NCBI GenBank assembly: GCA_003497505.1
Contig: DNNV01000054.1
Span: forward strand, 7,927-17,640
Length of the DNA stretch: 9,714 nucleotides
Reading direction: 5' to 3'
Origin: Clostridiales bacterium
Lineage (GTDB): Bacteria; Bacillota; Clostridia; Tissierellales; Sedimentibacteraceae
Every line of letters begins with the position of its first letter. Position 1 is the first letter of the stretch. Below the pieces are notes generated by a model. That model ran no database searches. It was not told where the DNA came from and was given only the letters and a program-made list of their open reading frames with translations. Shown in pieces: positions 7,568-9,714 of the stretch. A program made the translations under genes and the position numbers.

Positions 7568-8204
7568 TTATAAGTCTATCCACAAATATGGAAGAGATGA
7601 AATAATTATTAATAAATCACGGTTTATAGGGACTGCTTCCCCTGTTGAAAATGAGGAGCAGGCTGTTGAATTTATCGAAAAGATAAAAAAGGAATTTAAG
7701 GATGCCAGTCACAACTGCTATGCATATGTCATAGGAGAAAACAAGGGCATACAGAGGTATTCCGATGACGGAGAGCCTTCAGGCACTGCCGGCATGCCTA
7801 TATTAAATGTAATAAATCAGGAGAATATAGTAAATGCTGCGGTGGTGGTGACAAGGTATTTCGGTGGAGTGCTTTTAGGAGCAGGAGGACTGGTACGCGC
7901 CTATACAAAGGGGTGTAAAATAGGTCTTGAAGGTGGAATAATAGTTGACAAGAATTTGTACTACGATGTTTCCTTTGACCTTGATTACACACTTTTGGGC
8001 AAAATGGACAATGAGCTGCTCCTTAGCAGCTTTATTGTAAAGGATAAAATTTATTCGGATCGTGTGGACTTCAAGCTGATTGTGAAAGAGGATGAAACGG
8101 AAAAGCTGCGTGCCCTTGTAAATGAAATTACAAGCGGCAAATCCGTAATCAGCATAGGACAGGCAGCATATTATTCCATAAGGGACGGAAAAATAATAGA
8201 GTAA
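7560..8204 (+). CDS. yigZ: YigZ/YvyE family protein (IMPACT/UPF0029 plus DUF1949)
   Basis: Two-domain protein of 214 residues, about the length of E. coli YigZ and B. subtilis YvyE. The N-terminal UPF0029/IMPACT domain covers about 15-122 and shows the family signatures SRFIG (20-24), HNCYAYVIG (51-59), QRYSDDGEPSGTAGMPIL (65-82) and TRYFGGVLLGAGGLVRAYT (98-116). The C-terminal DUF1949 domain, ferredoxin-like in solved homologues, covers about 135-205. Eukaryotic IMPACT/Yih1 inhibits Gcn2 activation by binding Gcn1, and bacterial members have been proposed to bind nucleic acid or act in translation; the precise bacterial role is not settled. ATG 7560 is preferred over GTG 7551 because of the AGGTGA placement. 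Coupling to hflX supports a translation-related job, but that is inference. Confidence 0.93.
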   Translation: MANYKSIHKYGRDEIIINKSRFIGTASPVENEEQAVEFIEKIKKEFKDASHNCYAYVIGENKGIQRYSDDGEPSGTAGMPILNVINQENIVNAAVVVTRYFGGVLLGAGGLVRAYTKGCKIGLEGGIIVDKNLYYDVSFDLDYTLLGKMDNELLLSSFIVKDKIYSDRVDFKLIVKEDETEKLRALVNEITSGKSVISIGQAAYYSIRDGKIIE

Positions 8205-8211
8205 AAAATAA

Positions 8212-8240
8212 TTGTATTATTAAAAATAATGTGGTAAAAT
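8212..8240 (+). promoter_or_regulatory. Predicted extended -10 promoter of yebC
   Basis: -35-like TTGTAT (8212-8217), 17-nt spacer, then TG-g-TAAAAT (8232-8240). It uses the same TGnTAAAAT form as the hflX promoter. Transcription would start near 8247, with AAGGAGG (8265-8271) 4 nt before ATG 8276. No terminator precedes it, so read-through from yigZ is also possible. Confidence 0.6.
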
Positions 8241-8275
8241 GTCACGTCAAATTATTTGCAATGTAAGGAGGAAAT

Positions 8276-9022
8276 ATGTCAGGTCATTCGAAATGGAAAA
8301 CTATTAAAAATAAAAAAGGTAAAGCAGACGCGCAAAGGGGTAAGATTTTTACCAAATTAGCAAGATACATTACTGTTGCGGTAAAAGAAGGAGGTCCGGA
8401 TCCGAACTACAATTCATCATTGGCAACAGCAATAGAAAAAGCCAAGGCACAAAATATGCCTAATGACAATATAGATAGAGCTATAAAGACAGGCTTAGCC
8501 GCAGCTTCAGGCGAAAATTATGAAACAATAACTTATGAGGGCTACGGACCAAGCGGAACAGCATTCATGGTACAATGCCTTACTGACAATAAGAACAGAA
8601 CAGCGGCAGATGTAAGACATTATTTTACAAAGAATAACGGAAACCTGGGAACAACAGGCTGCGTAGGCTATCTGTTCAGCAGAAAAGGAATTATCTCTAT
8701 CGAACTGAGTGACAGCATCGACGAGGAAACTATCATGATGTCGTCATTGGAAGCAGGAGCAGAAGACTTCGAGACACAAGATGACAGCTATGAAATAACA
8801 ACTTCCCCAGAAGACTTCATCAATGTGCTGAATGCTTTAAAAGAAGCAGGTTACGCAAACATTAAGGGTGATGTAATGTACATTCCTGCAACTACAGTCA
8901 AGGTAGAAGACGAAGAAAACGTAAAATACCTTGAGAGATTAATCGAGTCCCTCGAAGACAACGATGACGTCCAGGAAGTATACCACAACTGGGATATGCC
9001 TGAAGAAGAGGATGAGGAATAA
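8276..9022 (+). CDS. yebC: YebC/PmpR family protein (TACO1-like)
   Basis: Complete 248-residue member of the YebC/PmpR/TACO1 family. It opens with the near-invariant MSGHSKWKTIKNKKGKAD and RGKIFTKLAR (residues 1-31), then the conserved AIEKAKAQNMPNDNIDRAI (52-70), the YEGYGPSG block (about 85-92), DNKNRTAADVRH (103-114) and the GNLG...GCVGYLF block (about 121-133). It ends in an acidic tail EEEDEE. Domain I is a helical bundle and II/III are alpha-beta in solved homologues. The family was long annotated as transcriptional regulators; mitochondrial TACO1 and more recent work on bacterial members place it at the ribosome, helping translation of polyproline stretches. The ATG at 8276 is fixed by AAGGAGG and by the conserved N-terminus. 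It has its own promoter and terminator and sits directly after hflX-yigZ. Confidence 0.96.
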   Translation: MSGHSKWKTIKNKKGKADAQRGKIFTKLARYITVAVKEGGPDPNYNSSLATAIEKAKAQNMPNDNIDRAIKTGLAAASGENYETITYEGYGPSGTAFMVQCLTDNKNRTAADVRHYFTKNNGNLGTTGCVGYLFSRKGIISIELSDSIDEETIMMSSLEAGAEDFETQDDSYEITTSPEDFINVLNALKEAGYANIKGDVMYIPATTVKVEDEENVKYLERLIESLEDNDDVQEVYHNWDMPEEEDEE

Positions 9023-9065
9023 AAAATTTATTAAAGATCATATAAATTGAAGATTATAAATTATT

Positions 9066-9099
9066 AAACACCATATTAAATTTAATATGGTGTTTTTTT
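9066..9099 (+). terminator. Intrinsic terminator after yebC
   Basis: A perfect inverted repeat with 15-nt arms (9066-9080 and 9081-9095) is followed by a continuous T-run from 9093 to 9099. The centre is AAATTT, so a small loop forms at the tip. It lies 43 nt after the yebC stop. The A-run at its 5' side gives some capacity on the - strand, but no minus-strand gene needs it here. Confidence 0.92.
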
Positions 9100-9119
9100 C
9101 AATATATAAGCTAAAATGT

Positions 9120-9147
9120 AACCAAGCCATTTATTTATCATATTATA
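9120..9147 (+). promoter_or_regulatory. Possible sporulation-type (sigma-K/E-like) promoter before the poly-Asp gene
   Basis: CATATTATA (9139-9147) fits the CATAnnnTA -10 pattern of the mother-cell sigma factors. AACC (9120-9123) resembles the mACm -35 of sigma-K. The 15-nt gap between them is 1-2 nt shorter than usual. The region is AT-rich, so chance occurrence is likely. No convincing sigma-A pair was found before this gene. Confidence 0.25.
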
Positions 9148-9152
9148 TAACA

Positions 9153-9185
9153 AATGCCCATTGGCTAATAATGCCTATTGGTTAA
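9153..9185 (+). repeat. Pair of imperfect 16-nt direct repeats, 17-nt period, upstream of the poly-Asp gene
   Basis: AATGCCCATTGGCTAA (9153-9168) and AATGCCTATTGGTTAA (9170-9185) match at 14 of 16 positions. They are one base apart and end 5 nt before the ribosome binding site. Each carries a GCC-N4-GG core. They lie just downstream of the possible -10 element, in the leader or operator position. The function is unknown. Confidence 0.7.
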
Positions 9186-9205
9186 AAATCAAGGAGTAAG
9201 ATAAG

Positions 9206-9714
9206 ATGGATGATGTATTAATAAAACAAATATGTTCAAATACGGCTAGCTTTCAATCTAATGGTACAACACTTATTACAATAGCTCAAACATCTCCAAC
9301 TGATATTGCAAATCCGGCTACAGTTTTCTGTTATAGAGTAACTCTACACGTAAATAATCCGGATCTAAAATACTGGTTATTAGGAATATGTGAAAATATA
9401 ACTGCAGATAACATTGCACAAGTTACGGTTTCCATTAATGGCAACCCGGTTTCAAATCCAAACTATGAAATTACAACAGTTAATGGCATATATGGTATAA
9501 AGATTAATCATGAACTTGGAAGCAGAAATGATGTCATGATTGTATGCATAACATTAAATACAGCATTTGAAGTTGGATCTAATCCGGTTGTTGCTGCAAC
9601 TCAACAGGGTAATCAAAGCATAGTAATTCATACCGGTGATGATTTATGTGGACCTTATTGTGGAATGGATCCTGGCGACGACGACGATGATGACGACGAC
9701 GACGATGATGACGA
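9206..9714 (+). CDS. Unrecognised protein with beta-rich domain and poly-aspartate tract, 3'-truncated
   Basis: I do not recognise this gene. It starts at ATG 9206, preceded by AAGGAG (9191-9196) with 9-nt spacing, and stays open for 169 codons to the window edge. There is no signal peptide or membrane segment. Residues about 10-145 look like alternating short beta strands, rich in Thr, Val, Ile and Asn (for example FCYRVTLHV 41-49, VTVSINGNPV 73-82, YGIKI 96-100), as in a beta-sandwich. Notable points are KYWLLGIC at 55-62, six cysteines (10, 42, 62, 114, 148, 152) with a CGPYC motif, then MDPG followed by at least 12 Asp (158 onward). A cytoplasmically made, Cys-containing, low-complexity protein could be a spore-coat or exosporium component, or a repeat-bearing surface protein exported another way; both are inference. 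Asp runs often bind calcium or act as spacers. The gene is separated from yebC by a terminator and has its own leader. Confidence 0.78.
   Translation, partial: MDDVLIKQICSNTASFQSNGTTLITIAQTSPTDIANPATVFCYRVTLHVNNPDLKYWLLGICENITADNIAQVTVSINGNPVSNPNYEITTVNGIYGIKINHELGSRNDVMIVCITLNTAFEVGSNPVVAATQQGNQSIVIHTGDDLCGPYCGMDPGDDDDDDDDDDDD
9677..9714 (+). repeat. 18-nt tandem repeat encoding poly-Asp, running off the window
   Basis: Two perfect copies of GACGACGACGATGATGAC (9677-9694 and 9695-9712) are followed by GA, the start of a further unit. The codon order C,C,C,T,T,C at third positions repeats exactly, so the tract grew by duplication of an 18-nt unit and is not a simple trinucleotide expansion. 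It continues beyond the right edge. Confidence 0.85.

Noticed and set aside
8207..8221. AATAAT-TGT-ATTATT hairpin after yigZ as a terminator
   Set aside because: The stem is only six A/T pairs and is followed by A, not T; too weak to terminate.

Overview
The window is a chromosomal segment of an AT-rich, low-GC Gram-positive anaerobe-like bacterium, most likely a member of the Firmicutes class Clostridia or a relative. The pointers are an uptake binding protein made as a lipoprotein, a clostridial-style class A penicillin-binding protein, strong GGAGG ribosome binding sites, short intrinsic terminators with T-runs, and A/T-rich codon use. The species cannot be named from sequence alone. No rRNA, tRNA, insertion sequence, integrase or CRISPR array was seen.

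Layout. (1) Positions 1-2595 (+) hold the end of a ferric-siderophore ABC importer operon: a permease that runs off the left edge, an ATPase that overlaps it by 4 nt, and a lipoprotein binding protein. The set matches Bacillus YclO-YclP-YclQ and Campylobacter CeuC-CeuD-CeuE in order and sequence character. (2) A hairpin with 17-bp arms at 2602-2638 separates this operon from the convergent gene and can terminate both strands. (3) Positions 2655-5975 (-) encode an 1106-residue bifunctional class A PBP with a long inserted region and an Asn/Gly-rich repeat tail. (4) The 317-nt gap 5976-6292 carries divergent promoters. (5) Positions 6293-8204 (+) carry hflX and an overlapping yigZ/IMPACT-family gene. 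(6) yebC follows at 8276-9022 with its own promoter and ends in a strong terminator at 9066-9099. (7) From 9206 to the right edge an unrecognised gene begins. Its product has no signal peptide, looks beta-rich with six cysteines, and enters a run of aspartates where the window stops.

How the parts relate. The importer brings a ferric-siderophore across the membrane. The PBP polymerises and cross-links peptidoglycan. HflX, YigZ and YebC all belong to families linked to ribosomes or translation (HflX splits stalled ribosomes, YebC relates to polyproline translation, and YigZ is related to eukaryotic IMPACT), so that block reads as a translation-quality cluster. Most of the window is ordinary housekeeping. 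The part most worth a second look is the unidentified poly-Asp gene at the right edge, with the unusual direct repeats in front of it.
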